The notes: generated by a model from the letters alone, not told the origin. Shown: positions 36,667 to 45,647, numbered from the stretch's first letter. The stretch is 45,747 nucleotides of DNA from Saprospiraceae bacterium (GCA_013002995.1 JABDLO010000038.1:1-45747), one strand, 5' to 3'. Numbers and translations: made by a program.

Positions 36667-37620
36667 TCAATGATCTTTATTAAATTCCTGAATCATCTCT
36701 GAAACTATCGAAACTGCAATCTCCTCAGGCGTCATAGCATTGATGTGAATACCCACAGGTCCACGCAATTTTTCAAGCTGTGATTCCACTTTTTGATTGA
36801 GGTTTATTTCTTTCCTGCATTTCATAAGCAATTCATCTCTCCTATCTTTAGGACCCAATGCACCAATAAAGTATAATGGTTCCTCCATTAGTTCACGGAG
36901 ATACGAATAGTCCCTTTCCATCGAGTGGGTCATCAGGATCAATGCTGTCCTATCGTCCCAGTTACAATATTTCTTGATATCATCATATGGCACCCTGCTT
37001 ATCCTGTAAGTAGGATCGAATGAAGGTTTTACATAATCTTTATATACAATAAGATGGGTATCAAATCCAGCCCATTGTGTGGTACGAGCAAGGATAAAGC
37101 TATCAAATTCTCCTCCAATAATAACTACTCTGTTCTGTGGTTTTACAACCCTGGTGATGTGAGCATCAGCAGGATCATAAATTTTATTAAATGAAAATAT
37201 CTTGTTATTGACATTGAAGTAAGTATAAGGATTTCCATCATCACCTATTCCATGAGTGAAAGAGGTTCTTTCTTTATGAACTTTCTCTATTACTTCACAC
37301 AATCCCAGGGCTCGATCTTTTGAAAGAAATTCAAGGCATACCCAGATTCTTCCTTTGCATCCTAGTTTTTCTGTGCCATCATATTCAAATTGTGACCTCC
37401 CATTGGTGAAAAACAATTTATTGGCTTGCCTCAAAACCTCTCTTTCGACACATCCTCCACTCAACGCACCTTCATAAGTCATATCCTCGGCCACAACCAT
37501 CTGTGTCCACTGCTTGCGATATGACGATCCCACGGTTTTGAAAATGGTGGCAACGACAGTACCCAGACCTTGCAGGTTTTTAGACTTTATAAATCTGATG
37601 TTCCTTATAATCTCATACAT
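36667..37620 (-). CDS. XdhC/CoxI family protein
   Basis: The ATG at 37620 (MYEIIRNIRFIKSKNLQGLG) is preferred over 37641. The 317-residue protein has the two standard halves. The N-terminal XdhC_CoxI domain shows TVVATIFKTVGSSYRKQWTQ, then GALSGGCVEREVLRQA. The C-terminal Rossmann-like XdhC_C domain shows RVVIIGGEFDSFILARTTQWAG, then DDRTALILMTHSMERDYSYL and YFIGALGPKDRRDELL. Such proteins insert or sulfurate the molybdenum cofactor of xanthine dehydrogenase-type enzymes. No molybdoenzyme is encoded in this window, so the client lies elsewhere. It ends 58 bases downstream of the fumC start side and may share its transcript. Confidence 0.9.
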   Translation of the reverse strand: MYEIIRNIRFIKSKNLQGLGTVVATIFKTVGSSYRKQWTQMVVAEDMTYEGALSGGCVEREVLRQANKLFFTNGRSQFEYDGTEKLGCKGRIWVCLEFLSKDRALGLCEVIEKVHKERTSFTHGIGDDGNPYTYFNVNNKIFSFNKIYDPADAHITRVVKPQNRVVIIGGEFDSFILARTTQWAGFDTHLIVYKDYVKPSFDPTYRISRVPYDDIKKYCNWDDRTALILMTHSMERDYSYLRELMEEPLYFIGALGPKDRRDELLMKCRKEINLNQKVESQLEKLRGPVGIHINAMTPEEIAVSIVSEMIQEFNKDH

Positions 37621-37678
37621 AGCCCTATAATGTGGGTACAAATAACTAAAATAGAATGATCCAGGTATTCCTAAATCA

Positions 37679-39079
37679 TCATGTTTTCAGACTACCTATC
37701 ATTAACTCAGGCCTTACCCACTGATCATATTCTTTCTCTGTAAGATATCCTAAAGTCAATGCAGCTTCTTTAAGTGTCGATCCTTCCTTATGAGCCTTCT
37801 TAGCTATCTCAGCCGCCTTATCATATCCAATATGAGTATTCAATGCAGTTACAAGCATCAGTGAGTTGTCTAAATTCTGCTTGATCCTTGGTAAGTTGGG
37901 TTCTAAGCCTATTACACAATTATCATTGAAACTCACACAAGCCTCTCCAATCAATCTTGCAGAGATCAGGAAGTTGTATATCATCATTGGCTTGAACACA
38001 TTCAACTCAAAGTGTCCATTCATACCTCCTACATTAATTGCTACATCATTACCCATCACTTGTGCCATAGCCATCGTTAGAGCTTCTGATTGTGTTGGAT
38101 TTACTTTTCCCGGCATAATGGAAGAACCCGGTTCATTAGCTGGAATGATAACTTCTCCAATACCACACCTTGGTCCTGATGCCAGCATTCTGATGTCATT
38201 TCCTATTTTCATCAATGAAACTGCAACTGTCTTGAGGGCACCATGCGTTTCTACAATGGCGTCATGGGCAGCCAATCCTTCAAATTTATTTTTACCTGTT
38301 ACAAAAGGAAGTCCACTTATTTCAGCAATCTTAGCGGCAACCAGTTTGTCATATCCTTTTGGAGTATTCAGTCCGGTACCTACTGCAGTTCCTCCCAGGG
38401 CAAGTTCTGAGAGATGCTTTAGAGTAGCCTTAATGGCAGAGATTCCATGATCTATTTGGGATACATACCCTGACAATTCCTGACCGAGGGTAAGAGGAGT
38501 AGCATCCATAAAGTGAGTTCTACCAATCTTAACCACTTTCATATATTTCTTAGACTTGGCTTTCAGGGTGTCCCTCAGTTTTTCAAGTCCGGGAATGGTT
38601 ACATCGTTAATGACTCGGTAAGCTGCAATGTGCATGGCTGTAGGAAAAGTATCATTGGATGACTGCGATTTATTAACATCATCATTAGGGTGGAGGTATT
38701 TATCTTTGTCTGATAATGCTCCACCTTTTATTACGTGTCCCCTGTTGGCAACAACTTCATTGACATTCATATTGGATTGTGTACCCGAACCAGTCTGCCA
38801 TACAACCAATGGAAATTGATCATTCAATTTTCCAGCTAGTATTTCTTTACACACCTTAGCAATTAACTTTGCCTTTGTTTTAGGAAGAACTCCAAGGTCA
38901 GCATTAGCCTGTGCAGCAGCCATCTTCAATACTGCAAAAGCTTCAATGATTTCCTGGGGCATACGTTGTCCACCTATCTTAAAGTTTTCACTTGAACGTT
39001 GAGTTTGAGCAGCCCAATATGCATCTGCCGGTACATTAACATATCCTATGCTATCTTTTTCTTTTCTGGTCTTCGCCAT
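37679..39079 (-). CDS. fumC: Class II fumarate hydratase
   Basis: This 466-residue, iron-independent TCA-cycle enzyme interconverts fumarate and malate as a cytoplasmic homotetramer. The family signature [15 protein letters not shown] is intact with the catalytic serine loop. The other conserved blocks are also present: [54 protein letters not shown] and [11 protein letters not shown]. Length and the GSSxMPxKxN motif with an HPNDD segment favour fumarase over aspartase or argininosuccinate lyase. The start is the only early ATG and precedes [16 protein letters not shown]. The XdhC gene follows 58 bases downstream in the same direction. Confidence 0.97.
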   Translation of the reverse strand: MAKTRKEKDSIGYVNVPADAYWAAQTQRSSENFKIGGQRMPQEIIEAFAVLKMAAAQANADLGVLPKTKAKLIAKVCKEILAGKLNDQFPLVVWQTGSGTQSNMNVNEVVANRGHVIKGGALSDKDKYLHPNDDVNKSQSSNDTFPTAMHIAAYRVINDVTIPGLEKLRDTLKAKSKKYMKVVKIGRTHFMDATPLTLGQELSGYVSQIDHGISAIKATLKHLSELALGGTAVGTGLNTPKGYDKLVAAKIAEISGLPFVTGKNKFEGLAAHDAIVETHGALKTVAVSLMKIGNDIRMLASGPRCGIGEVIIPANEPGSSIMPGKVNPTQSEALTMAMAQVMGNDVAINVGGMNGHFELNVFKPMMIYNFLISARLIGEACVSFNDNCVIGLEPNLPRIKQNLDNSLMLVTALNTHIGYDKAAEIAKKAHKEGSTLKEAALTLGYLTEKEYDQWVRPELMIGSLKT

Positions 39080-39217
39080 GGTATAAATGGATTTTTTTAA
39101 GAATGTAAAATTAATACTATTCCAATTATGAATTATGATCTGGCTCGCCTTTATAGCTGATATAAATTGGGATTCTTTCTATTTATTATCTTTAATTATC
39201 AATATATCTGCTGCATT

Positions 39218-39652
39218 ATGAAATACAACAATATAATCATCATTAATAAACCTATGGACGAGGTGATTGCCTTATTTGATAATTTTGATAATATGAAAAA
39301 ATGGCAACCCGAACTTCAGACCATAGAACACCTCAGCGGTACTCCTGGTGAGGTGGGCGCTAAAACCAGACTTGTATATCAGCATGGAAAAAGAACCACT
39401 GAAATGATTGAAACTGTTAAGGTCAGGAATTTACCTGAAGAGTTCTCCGGCACATATCAGATGAAAGGTGTTGAAAATCATATGTTTAATTCATTCAAAG
39501 AGTTGAGTGATGGCAATACTGAATGGTATTCAGAGAGTGAATTTATCTTTTCAGGATTTATGAAATACATTGCCTGGATGATGAAAGGATCATTTAAAAA
39601 GATGTCTTTTAAATTCATGAAAAATTTTAAAGAATTTGCCGAGTCTAATTGA
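39218..39652 (+). CDS. SRPBCC family protein
   Basis: The ATG at 39218 (MKYNNIIIINKPMDEVIALF) is chosen over an upstream start at 39167, which would add an unneeded hydrophobic stretch and cover a near-consensus promoter (TTG, 17 bases, TATCTTTA at about 39188). The 144-residue protein has the helix-grip fold typical of polyketide cyclase-like proteins: I.INKPMDEVIALFDNFDNMKK, then LSGTPGEVGAKTRLVYQHGK, and a C-terminal helix KKMSFKFMKNFKEFAES. The ligand is unknown. It is unrelated in detail to the other SRPBCC gene in the window. The next gene begins about 90 bases on and may share the transcript. Confidence 0.85.
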   Translation: MKYNNIIIINKPMDEVIALFDNFDNMKKWQPELQTIEHLSGTPGEVGAKTRLVYQHGKRTTEMIETVKVRNLPEEFSGTYQMKGVENHMFNSFKELSDGNTEWYSESEFIFSGFMKYIAWMMKGSFKKMSFKFMKNFKEFAESN

Positions 39653-39744
39653 TCTAATTTTCGAATTATTTTGTTGATTTTATATTGGTCCCTTTAATAA
39701 TTGAAGGGATGATCTTTCATACTTCCCGTTTTAATTATTTAACA

Positions 39745-41583
39745 ATGAAAAACAAAGACAGAAAGGTTTTAAAACTCATTGAACAGATCGATGAGATCAT
39801 ACTCAGGTTGAAGGATTCTGAAAAAAAGTACAAGGAAGAATTGAACAAGGTTCATCCCAAGTATAAACAAAGTGCCATAAACCTTATCCATTATAGGGCA
39901 TTGAGAGAGCTGGACTTAGCCCCCATTCAGAAGAAACTAAGAAACCTTGGCGTAAGCCGTCTTGCTAAAACCAACCCCCACGTGATGACCAGTCTCATCA
40001 ACTCAAGAAAGGTTCTTGTAAAACTCGTGAATAGCAAAAACAAGATTCCTAAACAGACAAGCCTAACCATTACAAAAAGTGACCAGCTTGTTAAGAAAAA
40101 TACACGCGCTCTATTAGGGTTTAAAAGCAAGCACAGATCTTCAAGAATCATGGTCACCTTTCCCACTGAAGCATCTAAGGATTATGAAATGGTGAAGAAT
40201 ATGATTAAGGTAGGGATGAATACCGCAAGGATTAATTGTGCACATGATGGGCCCGAAACATGGAAGATGATGTCGGATAATGTACAACGTGCCTCTCTTG
40301 AATTGAACAACTATACCAATGTAGCCATGGACCTTGCAGGACCAAAAATCAGAACCGGAATGCTGAAACCAGGACCTAAGGTTTTGAAATATCGTCCTTC
40401 AAAGGATATTTACGGTAAAGTAATCCAGGGATTAAATGTATGGTTGAGTAAAGAGCCTCCAATTAATCCTTTAATACCTCACGTTCCTGTTTTTCTGGAT
40501 TCATTGGACACCTTATTGGAAAATCAGACTTTGTATTTAAGAGATACAAGAGGTAAAAAAAGAAAAATCTTTCTTAAAAGGAAATACGATGATGGAATCC
40601 TGGGTCTCATCAACAAGACTACTTATCTACGGACCGGATTACCTATTTATTTCAATGCTGAATACACAGATATTGCCTTTTTAATCGGGGAATTACCACA
40701 TAAAGAAATACCCATCAAATTGGAGGTCGGTGAAAAGTTGAGGCTAGATCGTGATACGATACCGGGTAAATCTGCAGTTATCAGTCACGATGGAAAAGTA
40801 TTGGAAATGGCTCACGTCCATTGTCTGGCTTCCCAGGTATTCGATCAGGTCAAAGTCGGTGAACCGGTATTCTTTGATGATGGAAAAATCTCAGGTGCGA
40901 TTGAAGAGGTTCACGAAGATAGGATCATAATCAATATAGAACATACCACCAGGCAGATCTCAAAACTCAGAGGGGGAAAAGGTATTAACTTTCCTGAATC
41001 TAACCTCAAGATCAATGGTCTTACAGAAAAGGATATCCATGATTTAGAATATGTAGTAAAATATGCTGACGTAGTTTCTATGTCTTTCGTCAATAGAAAA
41101 AAAGATGTCAGAATGCTTTATTCAGAATTGGATCGATTAAGCCCAGAAAAAGACATGGGTATTATTTTAAAGATTGAAACTCAGAAAGGATATAACAACC
41201 TGATAGGTATCATCCTGGAAGGCATGCAAAAATACCCAATTGGCCTTATGATCGCACGTGGTGATCTGGCGATAGAAACAGGATGGAAAAAAATAGGGAA
41301 AGTTCAGAAAGAGATCCTTTCAATCGGACAAGCTGCTCATATTCCGGTAATATGGGCAACACAGGTATTGGAAACACTTGCCAAGAAAGGTATTCCATCC
41401 AGAGCAGAAATAACAGATGCTGTCATTTCACAACGTGCCGATGGTGTCATGTTGAACAAGGGGCCTTATATTCTGAGAACCATTCACTTCCTGGATAGCA
41501 TCCTCAAGGACATGGAACCTTTCAGAGAGAAATTTATCTCTTACACCCCACCTATTGAAATGGAAGAGGTAGCTGAAGTATAA
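39745..41583 (+). CDS. Atypical pyruvate kinase-like protein with long N-terminal extension, no C-terminal domain
   Basis: The ATG at 39745 (MKNKDRKVLKLIEQIDEIIL) is used; the frame opens with TTG at 39685. The product has 612 residues. Residues 1-130 are a basic helical extension not found in ordinary pyruvate kinases. The PK barrel follows: MVTFPTEA (136-143) replaces the usual TxGPS/A, then ARINCAH (161-167, with the phosphate-binding Arg), MDLAGPKIRTG (195-205), ILKIETQKG with K476, ARGDLAIE (504-511) and WATQVLETLAKKGIPSRAEI (from 537). Catalytic Lys, Glu, Asp and Thr are retained, so activity is plausible. The B-domain region (about 210-400) is nearly doubled. The allosteric C-terminal domain is missing, as the chain stops after the barrel. 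The real substrate may differ from phosphoenolpyruvate. Confidence 0.82.
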   Translation: MKNKDRKVLKLIEQIDEIILRLKDSEKKYKEELNKVHPKYKQSAINLIHYRALRELDLAPIQKKLRNLGVSRLAKTNPHVMTSLINSRKVLVKLVNSKNKIPKQTSLTITKSDQLVKKNTRALLGFKSKHRSSRIMVTFPTEASKDYEMVKNMIKVGMNTARINCAHDGPETWKMMSDNVQRASLELNNYTNVAMDLAGPKIRTGMLKPGPKVLKYRPSKDIYGKVIQGLNVWLSKEPPINPLIPHVPVFLDSLDTLLENQTLYLRDTRGKKRKIFLKRKYDDGILGLINKTTYLRTGLPIYFNAEYTDIAFLIGELPHKEIPIKLEVGEKLRLDRDTIPGKSAVISHDGKVLEMAHVHCLASQVFDQVKVGEPVFFDDGKISGAIEEVHEDRIIINIEHTTRQISKLRGGKGINFPESNLKINGLTEKDIHDLEYVVKYADVVSMSFVNRKKDVRMLYSELDRLSPEKDMGIILKIETQKGYNNLIGIILEGMQKYPIGLMIARGDLAIETGWKKIGKVQKEILSIGQAAHIPVIWATQVLETLAKKGIPSRAEITDAVISQRADGVMLNKGPYILRTIHFLDSILKDMEPFREKFISYTPPIEMEEVAEV

Positions 41584-42021
41584 AAATCACTTTATACTCC
41601 AGATTTCATTAACGTTAACCAACATATATTCCAGTAGTAGTTTATATGAAAAGCTGTTTTATGTGTGTGATGAGAGCGGAATTGAATGTCTGAAATACAT
41701 AAAAAAGAAATAAATCACTGAAATAATGGTATACAATGACAAGGGAGAAAGATATCTATTCCTAGAGCCATAGGAGTATTGATAACTCAGAGCACCCGGT
41801 CTTCCCAAGAACGTCCTTAGGGACTACAATAACTTGTTATCAAGATCAAAATAGAGCTGCATTCAATTGCATCAACTTACTATTAAGAGAGTGATCTTCA
41901 AGTACGATAATCTTTTATCCACATTGATTACAATATTTAAATATAACAGGATTGTTACAGTTAAGACGTGTATTCAGTTCCCCCATTATATTTACCTTAG
42001 AAATTATCAACAAGATAATAT
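41584..42021. other. Intergenic stretch, no gene recognised
   Basis: This 438-base spacer is AT-rich with short open frames only. A minus-strand 24-codon frame near 41760-41835 (VIVVPKDVLGKTG...) has no start or support. No tRNA, repeat shared with other parts of the window or strong hairpin was found. Confidence 0.45.
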
Positions 42022-42516
42022 ATGTCGCAAATATCAATTACAGCCATTCCTCGATTACTTCCGGATGCACATCAATACCTGGTCATTTATTTTCCCGCAG
42101 ATGTAATCGAAAAGAATGCCTTCAAATCCATGGACCGCCTAAAAGTTAGCTTCAAAGGAGGAGGTTATATCCATTGTGCACTGAAAAAAGATAAGCAGGG
42201 ATATTACTGCATCTATCTGGGAAAATATTTCAGAGATAAATCAGGAATTAGAGAAGGACAAGAGGTTACCGTACTCCTGGAGAAAGATGAAAGTGATCTG
42301 GGGATGGAAATGCCTTTTGAACTGGATGAAGTCCTGGCAATCGATGAAGAGGCATTGAAAGTATGGAATGAGATCACACCCGGGAGAAAGAGAAGTGCTG
42401 TCTATTTTATATCCAAAGCCAAACAAGAAGAAACAAGAATAAAAAGAGCACTATTAGTTGCTGAAAATCTAAAAATAGGATTTATAAATCCAAATGAAAT
42501 TACACGTAGACATTAA
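42022..42516 (+). CDS. DUF1905 / YdeI-OmpD-associated family protein
   Basis: This 164-residue cytoplasmic protein has two linked domains. Residues about 10-95 are a DUF1905 small beta-barrel (HQYLVIYFPADVIEKN, LKVSFKGGGYIHCALKKDKQ, YCIYLGKYFRDKSGIREGQE). Residues about 105-155 are the OmdA/YdeI-type helical domain (LDEVLAIDEEALKVWNEITP, then GRKRSAVYFISKAKQEETRI). The latter is named for bacteriocin protection in Salmonella (OmdA), but its biochemical function is unknown. It is 66 bases before sodA in the same direction and could be co-transcribed with it. Confidence 0.88.
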   Translation: MSQISITAIPRLLPDAHQYLVIYFPADVIEKNAFKSMDRLKVSFKGGGYIHCALKKDKQGYYCIYLGKYFRDKSGIREGQEVTVLLEKDESDLGMEMPFELDEVLAIDEEALKVWNEITPGRKRSAVYFISKAKQEETRIKRALLVAENLKIGFINPNEITRRH

Positions 42517-42582
42517 ATCATTAAACATCTTATCTTCACGCTTGTTGCATTATTATTAACTAACATAAAACTTTTACTCAAT

Positions 42583-43191
42583 ATGGCTTTTAAACTACCT
42601 GAACTGGGATACGCTTATGATGCATTGGAACCAAACATCGATGCACGTACCATGGAAATACATCACACAAAACATCATAATGGTTATACAACCAAATTAA
42701 ATGCTGCAATTGAGGGTACAGACCTTGAAGGCAAATCAATTGAGGAGATCTTAAAAGGGTTAGATATGTCTAACACCGGAGTAAGAAATAATGGTGGAGG
42801 ATATTGGAACCATTGCTTATTCTGGGAAAACATCAACCCTAATGACAGAGGCAGGCTCTCCGGTGAATTGTTGGATGCAGTGAATGATGCTTTTGGATCT
42901 AAAGAAGATATGATGGATCAGTTTTCTAAAGCTGCTGCCACAAGATTCGGGTCCGGATGGGCTTGGTTGTGTGTCCATGAAGGAGGAAAATTAGATATCT
43001 GTTCTACTCCAAATCAAGATAACCCACTTATGCCAGGTGTAGGATGTGGAGGCACTCCTATCCTTGGACTGGATGTGTGGGAGCATGCATATTACTTAAA
43101 CTATCAGAATAGAAGGCCTGACTACATCGGAGCATTCTGGAAGATTGTCAACTGGAATGATATTGAAGCAAAGTATGCTGCTGCGAAATAA
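42583..43191 (+). CDS. sodA: Superoxide dismutase, Mn-type (Fe/Mn family)
   Basis: This 202-residue enzyme converts superoxide to hydrogen peroxide and oxygen. Metal ligands sit in [12 protein letters not shown] (first His), [13 protein letters not shown] (second His), and [18 protein letters not shown] (Asp and His), which matches the family signature DxWEHAYY. The Gly in GGGYWNH and the Gln in [10 protein letters not shown] follow the Mn-preferring pattern rather than the Fe one, although cambialistic use cannot be excluded. There is no signal peptide, so it is cytoplasmic. A strong terminator lies 33 bases after the stop. Confidence 0.97.
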   Translation: MAFKLPELGYAYDALEPNIDARTMEIHHTKHHNGYTTKLNAAIEGTDLEGKSIEEILKGLDMSNTGVRNNGGGYWNHCLFWENINPNDRGRLSGELLDAVNDAFGSKEDMMDQFSKAAATRFGSGWAWLCVHEGGKLDICSTPNQDNPLMPGVGCGGTPILGLDVWEHAYYLNYQNRRPDYIGAFWKIVNWNDIEAKYAAAK

Positions 43192-43223
43192 TTTTATGGA
43201 TTGAGTTCATAGAATCCCTCAAG

Positions 43224-43255
43224 ACCGGAGATGATATTTCACTCCGGTTTTTTTA
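43224..43255 (+). terminator. Rho-independent terminator after sodA
   Basis: ACCGGAG (43224-43230) pairs perfectly with CTCCGGT (43242-43248) across an 11-base loop and is followed by a run of Ts on the plus strand. Confidence 0.9.
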
Positions 43256-43292
43256 TGCCATTATATTTCTTAGGTTTTATATTTCGCTAAGT

Positions 43293-43321
43293 TTCGCGGA
43301 GGAGTCGCAAAGGCCCGCGAA
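43293..43321. repeat. Small inverted repeat in the sodA downstream region
   Basis: TTCGCGG (43293-43299) and CCGCGAA (43315-43321) are perfect inverted arms around a 15-base GC-containing loop. It lies just before the tandem repeat unit, where the flanks are AT-rich. Function unknown. Confidence 0.4.
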
Positions 43322-43338
43322 GAAAAATTTATTACTTC

Positions 43339-43507
43339 CCACGATGTGAGAAGTATTCACTTCGAACTATTATTTCAAATATTCATATGGAACTCAATCA
43401 CAGAAAATCAATATTTTTGAACTCAGAGATATCGTTGCCATTCCCAAAATAGCAATCTTATTACATGTCTTTGTTCTCTGGGGCCTGAAGGCCCCATTCC
43501 GTAATAC
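43339..43507. repeat. Tandem repeat unit, copy 1
   Basis: The segment begins CCACGATGTGAGAAG and recurs 214 bases downstream with about a dozen or more substitutions clustered towards its second half and no net length change. Near its end it holds the 16-base palindrome GGGGCCTGAAGGCCCC (43480-43495), a strong hairpin. It has no sustained open reading frame. Confidence 0.8.
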
Positions 43508-43552
43508 TGTTTTCTCAAAGTCTCGAGGTCTCCCAGTCCCGAACTCTATTCT

Positions 43553-43721
43553 CCACGATGTGAGAAGTATTCACTTCGAACTATTATTTCAAATATTCAT
43601 ATGGAACTCTATCACAGAAAATCAATATTATTGAACTTAGAGATATCGTTGTCATTCCTAATTTAGCAATCTTATTACGCTTCTCTTATTTCTGGGGCCT
43701 GAAGGCCCCATTCCGCAATAC
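43553..43721. repeat. Tandem repeat unit, copy 2
   Basis: Second copy of the 169-base segment, with the same start word and the same palindrome GGGGCCTGAAGGCCCC (43694-43709), which is fully conserved between copies although nearby bases differ. The 45 bases between the copies contain TCTCAAAGTCTCGAGGTCTC. Possibly a dispersed intergenic element duplicated in place. Confidence 0.8.
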
Positions 43722-43898
43722 CGATCATGGCTTTCAAGCACTTCTACATCAATAAAAATTTAACACTTTTTGGCAAGGTAGTTGACATTTAATGGGTGAT
43801 GCATAAGTGTTAATATCTCATTAAACCTTACTTAGGAACGGACAGAGGTCTTGACAACAATCCCTTTTATTACTAAATTGAATAAAATCCTTCTACCC

Positions 43899-43967
43899 AT
43901 GATCATTTTCACCATCGCATTGATGATACTAATCATATTTGGAGATAGAATACTTGAGAAAGCTTAA
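43899..43967 (+). CDS. Possible 22-residue single-helix membrane peptide
   Basis: The frame MIIFTIALMILIIFGDRILE, ending KA, is one hydrophobic helix followed by a charged tail, as in small membrane proteins. It may extend upstream to a TTG at 43878 (LNKILLP before the ATG). It lies alone, three bases from the stop of the converging lipoprotein gene, and no family is recognised. A frame this short could be chance. Confidence 0.25.
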   Translation: MIIFTIALMILIIFGDRILEKA

Positions 43968-43970
43968 GGT

Positions 43971-44435
43971 TTACTTTACAGCTTCGTACATGGCTCTTAC
44001 TTCCTCTTCTGTATAAGTGCCCATAAGGCCTTTCTGGAAGATGAACTCTTTATCTCCCATGATCTTCACATGTCTGAAGTCATAGATTATGGTACCGTCT
44101 ACGTCTTTTTCAAAGATGAAACCTCCATCTTCTTCTTCAATGATTTTAGAGAAGTAACGGCCATTCTTAGCATCTTCCAAAGCTTGACGCTTGGCTTTTT
44201 CTACATCTATGGTCTGTGATTGACTGCTGTAAATCTGGACATTGTATTGATCACCTTTTACGATGATGCTCTGCATCACACCCAAGTCTTCTTTCTTTAC
44301 TTCAGCTCCGGGAGGTGCCAGTACGGAAATAGGCATTCCATATGAGAGCAGATCTAACTCCTCATATGAGGATGTAGGAGATGGTTTACATGAAATTAAG
44401 AGGATCAATGCACAATAAAAGAATATTCTGACCAT
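43971..44435 (-). CDS. Hypothetical lipoprotein
   Basis: This 154-residue protein has a lipoprotein signal (MVRIFFYCALILLISC, cysteine 16). I recognise no named family. The mature part has alternating strands and helices: YGMPISVLAPPGAEVKKEDL, IIVKGDQYNVQIYSS, VEKAKRQALEDAKN, GGFIFEKDVDGTIIYDFRHV, and KEFIFQKGLMGTYTEEEVRA. This looks like one small compact periplasmic domain on a lipid anchor. It is transcribed alone from a -7 box directly after the terminator of the redoxin operon. Confidence 0.75.
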   Translation of the reverse strand: MVRIFFYCALILLISCKPSPTSSYEELDLLSYGMPISVLAPPGAEVKKEDLGVMQSIIVKGDQYNVQIYSSQSQTIDVEKAKRQALEDAKNGRYFSKIIEEEDGGFIFEKDVDGTIIYDFRHVKIMGDKEFIFQKGLMGTYTEEEVRAMYEAVK

Positions 44436-44452
44436 AGGTTTTAATTGAATCT

Positions 44453-44460
44453 CAAATGTA
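44453..44460 (-). promoter_or_regulatory. Putative -7 box (TACATTTG) of the lipoprotein gene
   Basis: The minus-strand TACATTTG is a perfect TAnnTTTG match 18-25 bases before the ATG at 44435. It sits just after the upstream terminator hairpin, which fits an independent promoter. Confidence 0.45.
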
Positions 44461-44465
44461 AATAA

Positions 44466-44497
44466 AAAGCCCGGCTCATAAGTCTGAACCGGGCTTT
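44466..44497 (-). terminator. Rho-independent terminator of the redoxin operon
   Basis: AAAGCCCGG (44466-44474) and CCGGGCTTT (44489-44497) form a perfect nine-pair stem. On the minus strand the stem is followed by TTTTTATTT, placing the terminator 20 bases after the stop at 44517. Confidence 0.88.
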
Positions 44498-44516
44498 CAT
44501 TTTATTTATATAGCTA

Positions 44517-45119
44517 CTAAGCTTTTGTTTTGATACTACATCCAATAGCCTTCGTCATAGAAGGATCAACAGGTTGTCCTTTTGTAATATTCATCATAGC
44601 ATTCACAACATATTGCTGTTGTACAGCTGCTGCATCTCTTGCATTGTCATCTACCGCACCGATATACTCCACTTTCATGTCTGCATTCATTACAAATACA
44701 TGTGGAGTTCTTGTAGCTCCGTATACAGGATAAACTGTCTGTCCTTCATCAAAAAGGTAAGGGAAATTGAAGCTTTTCTCTTTAGCTCTGGTCTGCATTT
44801 TTTCGAAACTGTCTCCTGGCTGTACTTCAGGATCATTAGGGTTTACCGCAACAAAAGCAAATCCAGCTTTCTTGGCTTCATCTGCTAATGAAATGAGGCG
44901 ATCTTCATACATTACAGAGTAAGGGCAGGTGTTGCATGTAAACACCACTACATATCCTTTTACATCTTTAAAGTCTGATAATGAGTACATCTCACCATCT
45001 ACTCCTTTTAATTCAAAGTCAGTTGCGGTGTCTCCGACTTTGTATCCATTGTCTCCATCGTTGGCTGCTAGTGAAAGCACCATCATCATGGACATACACA
45101 GAAATAATAATTTTTTCAT
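44517..45119 (-). CDS. Exported thioredoxin-like (AhpC/TSA-redoxin) protein
   Basis: This 200-residue periplasmic or exported redoxin has a signal peptide (MKKLLFLCMSMMMVLSLAAN). The thioredoxin-fold core is clear: GDTATDFELKGVDGEMYSLS, KGYVVVFTCNTCPYSVMYED with the CNTC active site, FAFVAVNPNDPEV, and YGATRTPHVFVMNADM with the cis-proline. The CxTCP motif is typical of the thioredoxin-family proteins common in Bacteroidota, similar to AhpC/TSA but with a vicinal cysteine pair. It probably reduces disulfides or peroxides in the envelope. A third cysteine lies near the C terminus (AIGCSIKTKA). It follows the TlpA-type gene by 15 bases in one operon. Confidence 0.9.
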   Translation of the reverse strand: MKKLLFLCMSMMMVLSLAANDGDNGYKVGDTATDFELKGVDGEMYSLSDFKDVKGYVVVFTCNTCPYSVMYEDRLISLADEAKKAGFAFVAVNPNDPEVQPGDSFEKMQTRAKEKSFNFPYLFDEGQTVYPVYGATRTPHVFVMNADMKVEYIGAVDDNARDAAAVQQQYVVNAMMNITKGQPVDPSMTKAIGCSIKTKA

Positions 45120-45134
45120 AAGGCTTAGTTTGAT

Positions 45135-45647
45135 TTATTGATTGATTTTAGAAATGATATTATCCAGTTCTTCAGCAGAATGAAATTCCTGCTCATAAAA
45201 ATATTTTGTGCCGTCTTTAAAGACTATGGTTGCGGGTATTGCCCCTGACCAACTGGGATCCACTTTGTCTATCCATACGTTAACATTTCCATCGTCAAGC
45301 AAAACAACCTCAGACTTCAGTTGATTCTTCTCCATGAATGGCAACAATTTACTCTTTATCTTCCTCGGAAAATCAAGTGAAACCAGGGTTACTTTTATGT
45401 CTTCCCCATACTTTTCAGTTAATGCATCAATGTAAGGCATCTCTGCAACACATGGTTTACACCATGTAGCCCAGAAATTGATAACATGAATCTTTCCATC
45501 TCTCACATCAAAATAGTCTTTCTCCAACTCAGTAAATTCAGAATACACCTTTACAGAACTTTCCTGTGCTTTCATCCCTGTAAATACAGAACATGACAAG
45601 AGGATGATAATCAGAAATCTATGATATTTTATAGTCTTTAAATTCAT
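45135..45647 (-). CDS. TlpA-like thioredoxin-family protein
   Basis: This 170-residue exported protein has a signal peptide (MNLKTIKYHRFLIIILLSCS, ending near MKAQ). The active site is WATWCKPC in HVINFWATWCKPCVAEMPYI, as in TlpA/ResA reductases. The cis-proline loop is in WSGAIPATIVFKDG. Such proteins keep periplasmic cysteines reduced, for example for cytochrome c maturation, or serve methionine sulfoxide reductases. It is the first gene of an operon with the redoxin downstream. The 100 bases to the right window edge contain no recognised gene. The pair suggests a small envelope thiol-repair module. Confidence 0.92.
   Translation of the reverse strand: MNLKTIKYHRFLIIILLSCSVFTGMKAQESSVKVYSEFTELEKDYFDVRDGKIHVINFWATWCKPCVAEMPYIDALTEKYGEDIKVTLVSLDFPRKIKSKLLPFMEKNQLKSEVVLLDDGNVNVWIDKVDPSWSGAIPATIVFKDGTKYFYEQEFHSAEELDNIISKINQ

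Noticed and set aside
37866-38450. Long plus-strand open frame opposite fumC
   Set aside because: It lies wholly antisense to a confidently identified fumarase, and its translation is low-complexity shadow sequence without a domain.
41760-41840. tRNA or transposase remnant on the minus strand
   Set aside because: No cloverleaf can be formed, and the short frame (VIVVPKDVLGKTG...) matches no family I recognise.
43339-43721. CRISPR array
   Set aside because: Only two long (169-base) diverged copies with a 45-base gap are present; there are no short identical repeats with unique spacers and no cas genes.
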